A DNA stretch of 16,264 bases from UBA5109 sp964606735 (GTDB taxonomy: Bacteria; Pseudomonadota; Gammaproteobacteria; Pseudomonadales; Pseudohongiellaceae). Made by a program: the position numbers and the translations under genes. The DNA is taken from positions 1-16,264 of the forward strand of contig CAZSHI010000039.1 in the NCBI GenBank assembly GCA_964606735.1, read 5' to 3'. The notes beneath the pieces were generated by a model. It ran no database searches. It was not told the DNA's origin and saw only the letters and a list, made by a program, of their open reading frames with translations. Shown here piece after piece: positions 1 to 7,151 of this stretch (positions are counted from its first letter, which is position 1; each line of letters starts with the position of its first letter).

Positions 1-52
1 TGCCGGCCTGTCACGCCGGAGGTCGCGGGTTCGAGTCCCGTCCGGTCCGCCA
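1..52 (+). tRNA. tRNA-Asp (anticodon GTC), 3' portion
   Basis: The 3' part of a tRNA cut by the window edge. The anticodon arm is at 3-19: stem CCGGC/GCCGG around the seven-base loop CTGTCAC, giving anticodon GTC at 10-12. The T arm follows (GCGGG, TTCGAGT loop, CCCGT), then the 3' acceptor strand and an encoded CCA at 50-52. The D arm and 5' acceptor strand lie outside. It converges with the nucleotide-sugar dehydrogenase gene to its right. No convincing terminator is visible after CCA, so this may be the last tRNA of a longer transcript. Confidence 0.95.
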
Positions 53-142
53 TTTCAAAAATCCTTTCTTTGCTTGAAACTTTCTGGAAATACCCAAAAA
101 ATCACAAGTCCAGCGAGAGCTGTCAGAATTATGGCTTAGAGT

Positions 143-154
143 GGCTCTAGAGCC
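143..154. repeat. 12-bp perfect palindrome over the tviB stop
   Basis: GGCTCTAGAGCC is a perfect 12-bp palindrome. It contains the TAG stop of the minus-strand dehydrogenase gene (147-149) and lies between two converging transcripts, tRNA-Asp and tviB. It has no usable loop and no adjacent T-run on either strand, so it is a poor intrinsic terminator. It could equally be a protein site or chance. The rest of 53-146 shows nothing clear, only an A/T-rich TTTCAA...TTGAAA pairing near 53-85. Confidence 0.4.
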
Positions 155-1421
155 GATACAGTCCGGCGCTCTGGGGAAACAAATATTTTACGTCAAAAAG
201 TATGCAGTTCTGTTTGCCAAGTTGCCGCAGCTTTTCAATTCCCATGCTGGCAAATTCCCGGTGTGCCACAGCAATGACCACTGCATCATAGCTTTTGCCT
301 GCAGGGTCGTCGATTAAGCTCAGTCCATATTCCTGCTGTGCTGCTTCAGGGTTTGCCCAGGGATCATAGACATCAACGTTTACATGGTAATCCTGCAGGG
401 TGCTGATCAGGTCAATGACTTTAGTATTTCGTAGATCCGGGGTGTTTTCCTTGAAGCTCAAGCCCAGAATCAGCACTCGGGAATCAACGACATTGATCTT
501 GTTACGTGTCATGAGCTTGATCAGGCGCTCGGCAATATAAGCGCCCATGCCATCATTGATGCGACGCCCGGCCAGAATCACTTCAGGCCGGTATCCCAGT
601 TCTTCTGCTTTGTAAGTCAGATAGTAGGGGTCCACACCGATGCAGTGTCCACCGACCAGGCCGGGACGAAAGGGCAGAAAATTCCATTTGGTTTCGGCGG
701 CTTTGAGGACTTCTTCAGTGTCGATACCGATAAGGTTGAAAATCAGACAGAGCTCGTTGATCAGGGCGATATTAAGATCTCGTTGGGTATTTTCAATGAC
801 TTTCGCAGCTTCCGCCACTTTAATGCTGGAAACCGGGTAGGTAACTGCCGTAACAATGGAGGCATACAGTTCGTCGACAAACTTGCCGGCTGCCGGTGTT
901 GATCCGGCAGTGACTTTGGTGATGTTGCTCAGGCGGTGCACCTTGTCGCCGGGGTTGATTCGCTCCGGGCTATAGCCTAGAAAGAAGCCTTCATTGAGCT
1001 TCAGGCCGGAGCCAGCTTCCAGGATCGGTGCGCAGACTTCTTCACTGGCGCCCGGGTAAACCGTGGATTCATAAATGACGATATCACCATCCTTTAAATA
1101 GGGAGCAATCATACTACTGGCTTTTTGCAGGGGTTCAAGTAGTGGGCGCTTGTGATGATCAACCGGGGTAGGGACAGTGACGATATAGACAGTACAAGCT
1201 GCCAGGTCAGACGGATTACTGGAGAAACTCGCTTGACGGGCTTCGGCCAATTCATCACCGCTGAGTTCCAGCGTGTCATCCTGATGCTGACTGAGGCTTT
1301 GAATGCGCTGTTCGTTTAGGTCAAAGCCCAGGCAGGGATATCGCTTGCCAAATTCCACCAGCAGGGGTAGCCCGACATAGCCCAGACCAATGACTGCAAT
1401 TTTCATGTTTTCCAGATTCAA
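147..1421 (-). CDS. tviB: UDP-N-acetylglucosamine 6-dehydrogenase (TviB/WbpA type)
   Basis: Cytoplasmic NAD-dependent nucleotide-sugar dehydrogenase. It most likely oxidises UDP-GlcNAc to UDP-N-acetylglucosaminuronic acid for an acidic surface polysaccharide. An N-terminal Rossmann fold is shown by GLGYVG (residues 12-17). The central part has the TviB signatures YSPERINPGDK (about 150-160) and KVIENTQRDLNIAL (about 207-220), and the catalytic Cys260 sits in GGHCIGVDPYY. At 424 aa it matches Salmonella TviB (about 425). I chose the TTG start at 1421 because a GGGAG stretch lies about 10 bases upstream and TviB has a similar short lead before KIA-IGLGYVG. The ATG at 1406 is the alternative, but its GGAA is too close. 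The gene stands alone: no TviC-like 4-epimerase or glycosyltransferase is adjacent. UDP-glucose dehydrogenase is less likely given the TviB-specific motifs. Confidence 0.88.
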   Translation of the reverse strand: MNLENMKIAVIGLGYVGLPLLVEFGKRYPCLGFDLNEQRIQSLSQHQDDTLELSGDELAEARQASFSSNPSDLAACTVYIVTVPTPVDHHKRPLLEPLQKASSMIAPYLKDGDIVIYESTVYPGASEEVCAPILEAGSGLKLNEGFFLGYSPERINPGDKVHRLSNITKVTAGSTPAAGKFVDELYASIVTAVTYPVSSIKVAEAAKVIENTQRDLNIALINELCLIFNLIGIDTEEVLKAAETKWNFLPFRPGLVGGHCIGVDPYYLTYKAEELGYRPEVILAGRRINDGMGAYIAERLIKLMTRNKINVVDSRVLILGLSFKENTPDLRNTKVIDLISTLQDYHVNVDVYDPWANPEAAQQEYGLSLIDDPAGKSYDAVVIAVAHREFASMGIEKLRQLGKQNCILFDVKYLFPQSAGLYRL

Positions 1422-1451
1422 GGTGCCCGTTCTCCCTGTAGTCGCCCGGGC

Positions 1452-1480
1452 ATTATAGACTCAGCTTCCGCTGAAACGAT
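1452..1480 (-). promoter_or_regulatory. Putative tviB promoter
   Basis: Reading the minus strand, a perfect TATAAT (1452-1457) lies about 30 bases before the TTG start at 1421. With a 17-base spacer the -35 would be ATCGTT (1475-1480), a weak match. The spacer holds a small inverted repeat, TCAGC-TTCC-GCTGA (1461-1474), which could bind a regulator. The call rests mainly on the -10 box. Confidence 0.4.
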
Positions 1481-1483
1481 AGC

Positions 1484-1510
1484 TTGCCCGGGTATCGTGC
1501 ATGATATACT
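1484..1510 (+). promoter_or_regulatory. Putative nadK operon promoter
   Basis: TATACT at 1505-1510 preceded by TG (1502-1503) makes an extended -10. A partial -35, TTGCCC, lies at 1484-1489 with a short 15-base spacer. Initiation would fall near 1517, which puts the upstream in-frame ATG at 1501 inside the promoter and supports the nadK start at 1543. Confidence 0.45.
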
Positions 1511-1542
1511 TCACGTTTTACGCAAACTATCCTGGATTCTTC

Positions 1543-2442
1543 ATGTCGGAATTCTCAAGTATCGGGTTGATTGGTCGACAGGACAACACCGGCATTAACG
1601 ACTCGCTGAATGCGCTGGTTGATTTCCTGCTGCAGCGCCAGAACCTGACTATTGTTATTGATGAGGCAGTGTCTTCACTTTTGCAGAGACACGCTGCCTT
1701 CAAGTCGATGAAGGTGGTGGCGCAGGAAGAATTTTACCTGCATTGTGATCTGGCCATTGTCGTCGGTGGTGACGGTAGTATGCTCAAAGCGGCACAAACC
1801 CTGGCTAATCAAAACCTGCCGGTTGTCGGGATAAACCGGGGAAGGTTGGGCTTTCTGACGGATATTCTGCCGGAGGAAATTGAGCATGATCTGGCTCAGG
1901 TGCTGGATGGCAAGTTCAAGGAAGAGTCCCGTTTTTTGCTGGAAGTCAGGCTGAAAGGAGAAGAGGGTACCCGAGAGATTGGCTGCGCCCTCAATGATGT
2001 CGTGCTGCATCCCGGTATTGCAGCGCAGATGATTGAATTTTCCCTGCATATTGATGAGGAGTTTGTCTACCAGCAGGCCTCTGATGGTCTGATCGTGGCA
2101 ACGCCGACCGGTTCAACAGCTTATTCCATGTCAGCCGGGGGGCCGATTATGCATCCCAAGCTTGATGCACTGGTACTGGTTCCCATGTACCCGCATTCAC
2201 TGAGTAGCCGTCCCATTGTCATAGACGGCAAGAGCGAGATTACCATCGTGGTAGGAGACAGGCATCAAATGATGCCGCAAGTCAGTTGTGACGGCCAGGT
2301 GGAATATACAGCTGCCCCTGGTGATCTTATTTGCGTGAGCAAGAAGCCCGAGCATCTACGACTGCTACATCCCCGGGACTACAATTATTATGAAACCTGC
2401 CGCAGCAAACTGGGCTGGTCCCAGCGCCCGGGCTCTGATTAA
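1543..2442 (+). CDS. nadK: NAD kinase
   Basis: Phosphorylates NAD+ to NADP+ in the cytosol. With the ATG at 1543 the protein is 299 aa, close to the usual 290-300. Its opening (MSEF..IGLIGR) aligns with the Pseudomonas NadK N-terminus. Signatures: GGDGS at 75-79 with catalytic Asp77, NRGRLGFLTD at 98-107, ND at 151-152, the DGLIVATPTGSTAYS stretch at 181-195, and SCDGQ near 248-252. An in-frame ATG at 1501 would add 14 unrelated residues and overlaps the likely promoter, so I reject it. The ribosome site is weak (GGA about 6 bases before ATG). It heads the operon with rhomboid, DUF1315, DUF2797 and pepN, with 18 bases to the next gene. Confidence 0.95.
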   Translation: MSEFSSIGLIGRQDNTGINDSLNALVDFLLQRQNLTIVIDEAVSSLLQRHAAFKSMKVVAQEEFYLHCDLAIVVGGDGSMLKAAQTLANQNLPVVGINRGRLGFLTDILPEEIEHDLAQVLDGKFKEESRFLLEVRLKGEEGTREIGCALNDVVLHPGIAAQMIEFSLHIDEEFVYQQASDGLIVATPTGSTAYSMSAGGPIMHPKLDALVLVPMYPHSLSSRPIVIDGKSEITIVVGDRHQMMPQVSCDGQVEYTAAPGDLICVSKKPEHLRLLHPRDYNYYETCRSKLGWSQRPGSD

Positions 2443-2460
2443 GGAAACATCGGGAGCAGC

Positions 2461-3345
2461 ATGTTCAAAGTTCTTGAACTTGACGGCAGTGAAGACCTCA
2501 GCCAATTCAGTCGCCTACTCTGGCAGCAGCGAATTTCTCATCGCATTTACCAGGAAGGTCAAACGCAGATACTGGCGATAGCTACAAGCACTGATGTGCA
2601 GCGTGTACTGGCCATGTATGAAAATTGGCGCAAGGGGGAGTTGCTGCCTGATGAAAATGATAGCGCCAGTGTCACTCCTTACCTGAATGTCAATCAGGGG
2701 ATTTCATCCCTGTTTTCCGCCTTATTCCGTTATCCTGTTACACTGAGTTTGATTCTGGTCTGCTGTGTGCTGGCACTGATCGCCCCCTTGCAGGAAATGT
2801 CCGATCTAACCCGGCTCTTCCTGTATCCGGATTTTGCCTACGGGACGCGAACCATCAATCTGACGGCTGTACTTGAACGTTTCAGCTTTCAGCAGTTTCT
2901 CAATATGATCTCACCGATGCTGCTGCATGCCGGTCTGCTGCATTTGAGTTTCAATATGTTATGGCTCTGGGAGTTTGGACGTCGAATTGAAGCCAAACAG
3001 GCCAGTTGGGCGATGCTACCACTGATCGTGACGCTGGCACTGGTTTCCAATACCGCCCAGTACCTTTTCAGTGCCAGCATTTATTTCGGGGGGATGTCAG
3101 GGGTGGTTTATGGTCTGTTTGCCTATATCTGGATGTGGCAATTGTTTGATCCGGCAAAGGGCATTAAGCTGCCAGTTAATCTGGTCATTTTCATGTTGCT
3201 GGCTCTTTTTATCCTGACCATGCTGGGGCTGGAAAGTATTGCTGATACCGCACATGTCACGGGGCTGCTTTGCGGGGTGCTTTATGGAGCAAGTGTCGCC
3301 ACCATCAGCAGGGTACAACGCGCAATGAAAAAACAGGAGTCTTGA
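2461..3345 (+). CDS. GlpG-like rhomboid intramembrane serine protease
   Basis: An inner-membrane protease that cleaves transmembrane substrates within the bilayer. The soluble N-terminal region (about 1-85) resembles the cytoplasmic domain of GlpG. A six-helix membrane core follows from about residue 90. Catalytic Ser213 sits in GGMSG and His265 in AHVTG. His156, His161 and Asn165 (HAGLLHLSFN) keep the same spacing as E. coli GlpG His145/His150/Asn154, so the enzyme should be active. At 294 aa it is slightly longer than E. coli GlpG (276). GGGAG lies 4 bases before the ATG. The gene sits 18 bases after nadK and one base before the DUF1315 ATG, so it is translated as part of this operon. No glpE or glpR neighbour is present, so I leave the symbol empty. 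Confidence 0.9.
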   Translation: MFKVLELDGSEDLSQFSRLLWQQRISHRIYQEGQTQILAIATSTDVQRVLAMYENWRKGELLPDENDSASVTPYLNVNQGISSLFSALFRYPVTLSLILVCCVLALIAPLQEMSDLTRLFLYPDFAYGTRTINLTAVLERFSFQQFLNMISPMLLHAGLLHLSFNMLWLWEFGRRIEAKQASWAMLPLIVTLALVSNTAQYLFSASIYFGGMSGVVYGLFAYIWMWQLFDPAKGIKLPVNLVIFMLLALFILTMLGLESIADTAHVTGLLCGVLYGASVATISRVQRAMKKQES

Positions 3346-3346
3346 G

Positions 3347-3586
3347 ATGGAAGCAGCACCGGGAAGCTTGCAGGAATTGCTGGCTGGAATGACACCGGAG
3401 ATACACAGCAAATTGAAGCGTGCCGTAGAACTGGGACGCTGGGAGAATGGCGATCGCCTGACTCAGGAGCAAAGGGACCTCTGCTTACAGGCAGTCATAG
3501 CTTATGATGAAATGCATCATGCTGCTGAAGAAAAAGTGGGCTTTATTGATCGCACAAAGCTCAAGCAGCAGCATTGTGAGGACTAG
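3347..3586 (+). CDS. DUF1315 family protein (YeaC-like)
   Basis: A small 79-aa acidic, probably soluble protein with no signal peptide or membrane segment. The segment MTPEIHSKLKRAVELGRW (15-32) followed by LTQEQRDLCLQAVIAYDEMHH (38-58) matches the DUF1315/YeaC family (E. coli YeaC has M-PEVYQRLSTAVELGKW...LTQEQ). Function is unknown. AGGAG stands 7 bases before the ATG, within the rhomboid gene's last codons, and the two genes are one base apart, implying translational coupling. Its TAG stop abuts the ATG of the DUF2797 gene. Short conserved helical proteins of this kind are often adaptors, but nothing here shows that. Confidence 0.87.
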   Translation: MEAAPGSLQELLAGMTPEIHSKLKRAVELGRWENGDRLTQEQRDLCLQAVIAYDEMHHAAEEKVGFIDRTKLKQQHCED

Positions 3587-4417
3587 ATGAAGCAGTTGGC
3601 CTCAGGCACCTTGCGTAAACTGCATAGCCGGCTTGATTCGCCGGTTTCCTACTTCCTGCCAGTGGGTGAGCAGGAGATTGCCTTGAATGACAGAATCGGC
3701 CAGACACTGAGCCTGGAATTTTCCGGTCAGATTTTTTGTCTTGCCTGTGAACGCAAGACCAACAAGAGTTTTAATCAGGGCTATTGTTATCCCTGTTTCC
3801 AGAAGTTGGCGCAGTGCGACTCCTGTATTGTTTCTCCAGAGAAATGTCACTTCGATGCAGGCACCTGTCGCGAACCCTTATGGGCAGAAGAGTTCTGCAT
3901 GCAGGATCATATTGTCTATCTGGCGAACTCTTCCGGCATCAAGGTTGGGATCACCCGGGCTTCCCAGGTTCCTACGCGCTGGATTGATCAGGGCGCTGTG
4001 CAAGCATTGCCTGTTTTTCGTGTACGCACACGCCAGCAGTCAGGCTTTGTCGAGGTGCTGTTTTCCCGCCACATCAGTGACAAGACCAACTGGCGCAGTA
4101 TGTTAAAAGGCGAGATCCCTGAACTGGATCTGGCTGAGGAAAGAGACAAACTACTGGCGCTATGTCGTAGCGATATCGAGGAGTTACAGGAAAAATTTGG
4201 CTTGCATGCCATAAATATTCTGACCGGCATGAAATCGGTGCAGATTGATTACCCGGTCGATAGTCTCCCTGAAAAATTCGGCTCATTAAATTTTGATAAG
4301 CAAAACCATCTGGTGGGAACACTGCTGGGAATCAAGGGGCAATATCTGATATTTGATCAGGGTGTATTGAATATCCGCCGCTTTGGCGGTTATGAAATCA
4401 GCATAGCTGGGGCATAA
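3587..4417 (+). CDS. DUF2797 protein: zinc-ribbon plus possible GIY-YIG-like domain
   Basis: A 276-aa protein of the DUF2797 family, function unknown. Eight cysteines lie at 51, 54, 67, 70, 77, 80, 87 and 94. They form CxxC-12-CxxC and then CxxC-6-C-6-C, which suggests two zinc sites. Next comes IVYL (109-112), KVGIT (119-123), Arg131 and Glu156. That order resembles the T5orf172/MUG113 branch of the GIY-YIG nuclease fold (Y, K-IG-T, R, E). This is my inference from residue order and has not been tested by structure. The C-terminal part (about 205-276) has no motif I know. The ATG directly follows the DUF1315 stop, and GAGG 5 bases upstream serves as ribosome site. Only 16 bases separate it from pepN. 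Confidence 0.85.
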   Translation: MKQLASGTLRKLHSRLDSPVSYFLPVGEQEIALNDRIGQTLSLEFSGQIFCLACERKTNKSFNQGYCYPCFQKLAQCDSCIVSPEKCHFDAGTCREPLWAEEFCMQDHIVYLANSSGIKVGITRASQVPTRWIDQGAVQALPVFRVRTRQQSGFVEVLFSRHISDKTNWRSMLKGEIPELDLAEERDKLLALCRSDIEELQEKFGLHAINILTGMKSVQIDYPVDSLPEKFGSLNFDKQNHLVGTLLGIKGQYLIFDQGVLNIRRFGGYEISIAGA

Positions 4418-4433
4418 ATAAGGTAAGAAAACC

Positions 4434-7124
4434 ATGAGAGAAGCTCAAGCAAAAAATATCTATTTAAAAAACTATCAGGAACCGGACTTCCTTATTGATG
4501 AATGCTACCTGGATGTGCGTCTTTTTGATGATGAAACCCATGTGTTCAGTCGCTTGAGATTGAGGAGAAATCCTAAATCAGTACAAGCTGATGCAGCGCT
4601 GTTTTTGCATGGCCAGGAACTTGAATTGCTCAGCCTGAGTCTGGATGGGCTTCGCCTGTCTGCTGAGCAGTATGCAGCGGATGATGAGGGGCTCACAGTG
4701 CCGAATGTGCCGGACAGTTTCGAGCTGGAAAGTGAAGTCAGGATTTTTCCGCAGCTGAATACCAGTCTGGAAGGTCTCTACAAATCCAGCAATAAATTCT
4801 GTACTCAATGTGAGGCTGAGGGTTTCAGAAAAATCACCTGGTACCTGGACAGGCCGGATGTACTGTCCAGTTTTACCACGCGTATCGAGGCTGACAAACA
4901 GGCCTACCCGGTGCTCTTGTCCAACGGCAATCCTATTGAGAGCGGAGATTGTCTTGAAGCAGACAAGGCTGGCAGGCATTGGGCTGTCTGGCAGGATCCT
5001 TTCAAAAAACCGTCCTACCTGTTTGCCCTGGTGGCCGGTGATCTGCATTCTGTAGATGATTCTTTTACCACGCTTTCAGGGCGTGAAGTGAAGCTGCAGA
5101 TATTCGTTGAGGAAAAGGACCTGGATAAATGTGAATTTGCCATGCGCTCGCTGAAGAAGGCCATGGCCTGGGATGAAGAGGTCTACGGGCGGGAATATGA
5201 CCTGGATATTTTTATGATTGTGGCCGTTGATGATTTTAATATGGGGGCCATGGAGAACAAGGGGCTGAATATCTTTAATTCATCCTGTGTGCTGGCCAAA
5301 GCCGAAACCTCAACAGATTTTTCTTTCCAGAAAATTGAAGCGATTGTGGCGCATGAATATTTTCACAATTGGTCAGGTAACCGGGTTACCTGTAGGGACT
5401 GGTTTCAGTTGAGTCTTAAAGAAGGTTTTACGGTTTATCGTGATGCTGAATTTTCAGCCGATGTGGGTTCCCGTGCGGTAAAACGCATTGATGACGTCAA
5501 TTTCCTGAGAACCGTTCAGTTTGCAGAAGATGCTGGTCCCATGGCGCACTCGGTAAGGCCGGAATCCTATATGGAAATTTCCAATTTCTATACGGTCACC
5601 ATTTATGAGAAAGGAGCTGAGGTGGTCAGGATGTTGGCTAATTTGTTAGGCCCGCATGATTTCAGGCAGGCTACAGATCTGTATTTCGACACCTATGACG
5701 GCATGGCTGTTACCACGGAAGATTTCGTTGCCTGCATGGAGCAGGTTAGTGGTCTGGACCTGACACAGTTTCGGCGTTGGTATACTCAGGCGGGGACACC
5801 GCAGCTGGAGGTGTCTGCTTTCTATAATGCCGAGGCTAAAACCTATACCTTGCGCATAGAGCAAAGTTGTCCGCCAACACCTGGACAGCCAGAAAAAGAA
5901 GCTTTTTATATACCCTTTGCCATGGCTTTGCTTGATGCCAAGGGGCAGGAAATGCCTTTGTTACTGGAAGGGGATCAATTGCCCGAACGACACGGCGGCG
6001 GGCACAGTACCGTCCTGACACTCAAGGAACGTATCAACACCTTTGTGTTCACTGATGTGAGTGAAAAGCCGGTGCCTTCTTTGTTGCGCAGTTTTTCGGC
6101 GCCGGTGAAGATGAGTATGGATTACTCGCGTGAAGAGCTGATGTTCCTGATGAGTCATGACAGTGATGGCTTTGTGCGCTGGGAGTCTTCCCAGCAACTC
6201 TGTCTGCAGGTCATCAACGAGTGCATGCAACACCGCAGTGAGGATAAAACCCCGCAAGTTGATAAGCGGCTTGTCCTGGCAATGGAGCGTGTCCTGCACT
6301 CAGCACTGCAGGATAGGGAAGTCGATAAGGCCATGATCTCACGCTTGCTGCTGCTCCCTTCTGAAGCCTATATTGGAGAACTATCCAGCGAGATTGACGT
6401 TGATGGCATTCACGTTACTCGTGAACACATCCGTCATTACATTGCGCTGGCACTTGAAAACCAGTTGGCAGAGGTATACCAGCTGATGCAGGAGGAAGGG
6501 CCTTACCGGGTAGAGTCAGAGGATATCGCCCGACGCTCACTCAAAAATACAGTGCTCAATTACCTGGTCTTGCTAAGTGATGCATGGCTGGAGACGGCCT
6601 ACCAGCAATATCAGGCAGCCAACAACATGACCGACCAGAGCGCTGCTTTACGGGCCTTGCTTGCCGGGCAATCTGAAAAAGCCCTGGCTCTAAAGGAAAG
6701 GGCTTATGCTGAATTTTACCAACGCTGGCATCATGAGCCCTTGGTGGTCGAGCAATGGTTGAGTATGCAGGCTGGCGTGTCACTCAAAGAAAATCTACCC
6801 GAGGTTGTTCGGTTGACGCAGCATGAAAGCTTCGATATCAAGAATCCGAATAAAGTGCGCTCCGTGATTGGCGCTTTTTCCCACCAGAATATCGTGGGTT
6901 TTCATCACGAATCAGGTTCCGGCTATCAATTTCTGGGTGATAAGGTGATTGAACTGAACCGGATTAATCCTCAGATAGCAGCTAGACTTCTGACGCCATT
7001 AACCCACTGGCGCAAACACCAGTCACATCGTCAGCGACTGATGAAAAATGAGTTGCAGAGAATCCTGCAGGAAGAAAAACTTTCCAGTGATGTTTACGAG
7101 GTGGTCTCTAAAAGTCTTCAGTGA
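4434..7124 (+). CDS. pepN: Aminopeptidase N (M1 family)
   Basis: Cytosolic zinc aminopeptidase that removes N-terminal residues in the last steps of peptide breakdown. The 896 aa compare with 870 in E. coli. Order: N-terminal beta domain (about 1-200); catalytic domain with the exopeptidase motif GAMEN (271-275), zinc site HEYFH (307-311) and the second zinc Glu330 in LKEGFTVYRD; a Tyr-containing YTVTIYEKG segment (about 388-396) that should hold the transition-state tyrosine; then the DUF3458-type beta and helical C-terminal domains typical of bacterial PepN. All catalytic residues I can check are present. The ATG is preceded by AAGG about 10 bases upstream. It is the last gene of the nadK operon and converges with DUF3095. 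Confidence 0.96.
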   Translation: MREAQAKNIYLKNYQEPDFLIDECYLDVRLFDDETHVFSRLRLRRNPKSVQADAALFLHGQELELLSLSLDGLRLSAEQYAADDEGLTVPNVPDSFELESEVRIFPQLNTSLEGLYKSSNKFCTQCEAEGFRKITWYLDRPDVLSSFTTRIEADKQAYPVLLSNGNPIESGDCLEADKAGRHWAVWQDPFKKPSYLFALVAGDLHSVDDSFTTLSGREVKLQIFVEEKDLDKCEFAMRSLKKAMAWDEEVYGREYDLDIFMIVAVDDFNMGAMENKGLNIFNSSCVLAKAETSTDFSFQKIEAIVAHEYFHNWSGNRVTCRDWFQLSLKEGFTVYRDAEFSADVGSRAVKRIDDVNFLRTVQFAEDAGPMAHSVRPESYMEISNFYTVTIYEKGAEVVRMLANLLGPHDFRQATDLYFDTYDGMAVTTEDFVACMEQVSGLDLTQFRRWYTQAGTPQLEVSAFYNAEAKTYTLRIEQSCPPTPGQPEKEAFYIPFAMALLDAKGQEMPLLLEGDQLPERHGGGHSTVLTLKERINTFVFTDVSEKPVPSLLRSFSAPVKMSMDYSREELMFLMSHDSDGFVRWESSQQLCLQVINECMQHRSEDKTPQVDKRLVLAMERVLHSALQDREVDKAMISRLLLLPSEAYIGELSSEIDVDGIHVTREHIRHYIALALENQLAEVYQLMQEEGPYRVESEDIARRSLKNTVLNYLVLLSDAWLETAYQQYQAANNMTDQSAALRALLAGQSEKALALKERAYAEFYQRWHHEPLVVEQWLSMQAGVSLKENLPEVVRLTQHESFDIKNPNKVRSVIGAFSHQNIVGFHHESGSGYQFLGDKVIELNRINPQIAARLLTPLTHWRKHQSHRQRLMKNELQRILQEEKLSSDVYEVVSKSLQ

Positions 7125-7131
7125 TCTGATG

Positions 7132-7151
7132 CAGGCTGAATGGGCAGCCTG
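7132..7151. terminator. Hairpin between pepN and DUF3095
   Basis: A 7-bp perfect stem, CAGGCTG (7132-7138) and CAGCCTG (7145-7151), with a 6-base loop fits exactly between the two converging stop codons (7122-7124 and 7152-7154). On the plus strand it is followed by TTAGTT, a poor T-tract. On the minus strand there is none. It may work as a weak bidirectional terminator or 3'-end stabiliser. Confidence 0.4.

Noticed and set aside
1..1421. Genomic island inserted at the 3' end of tRNA-Asp, carrying tviB
   Set aside because: No integrase gene and no second copy of the tRNA 3' end is found near 1421-1500 or elsewhere in the window. Position beside a tRNA alone is not enough.
1501..1542. Fourteen extra residues at the NAD kinase N-terminus
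   Set aside because: The ATG at 1501 lies in the probable promoter and the extension has no family similarity. The ATG at 1543 gives the normal NadK opening and length.
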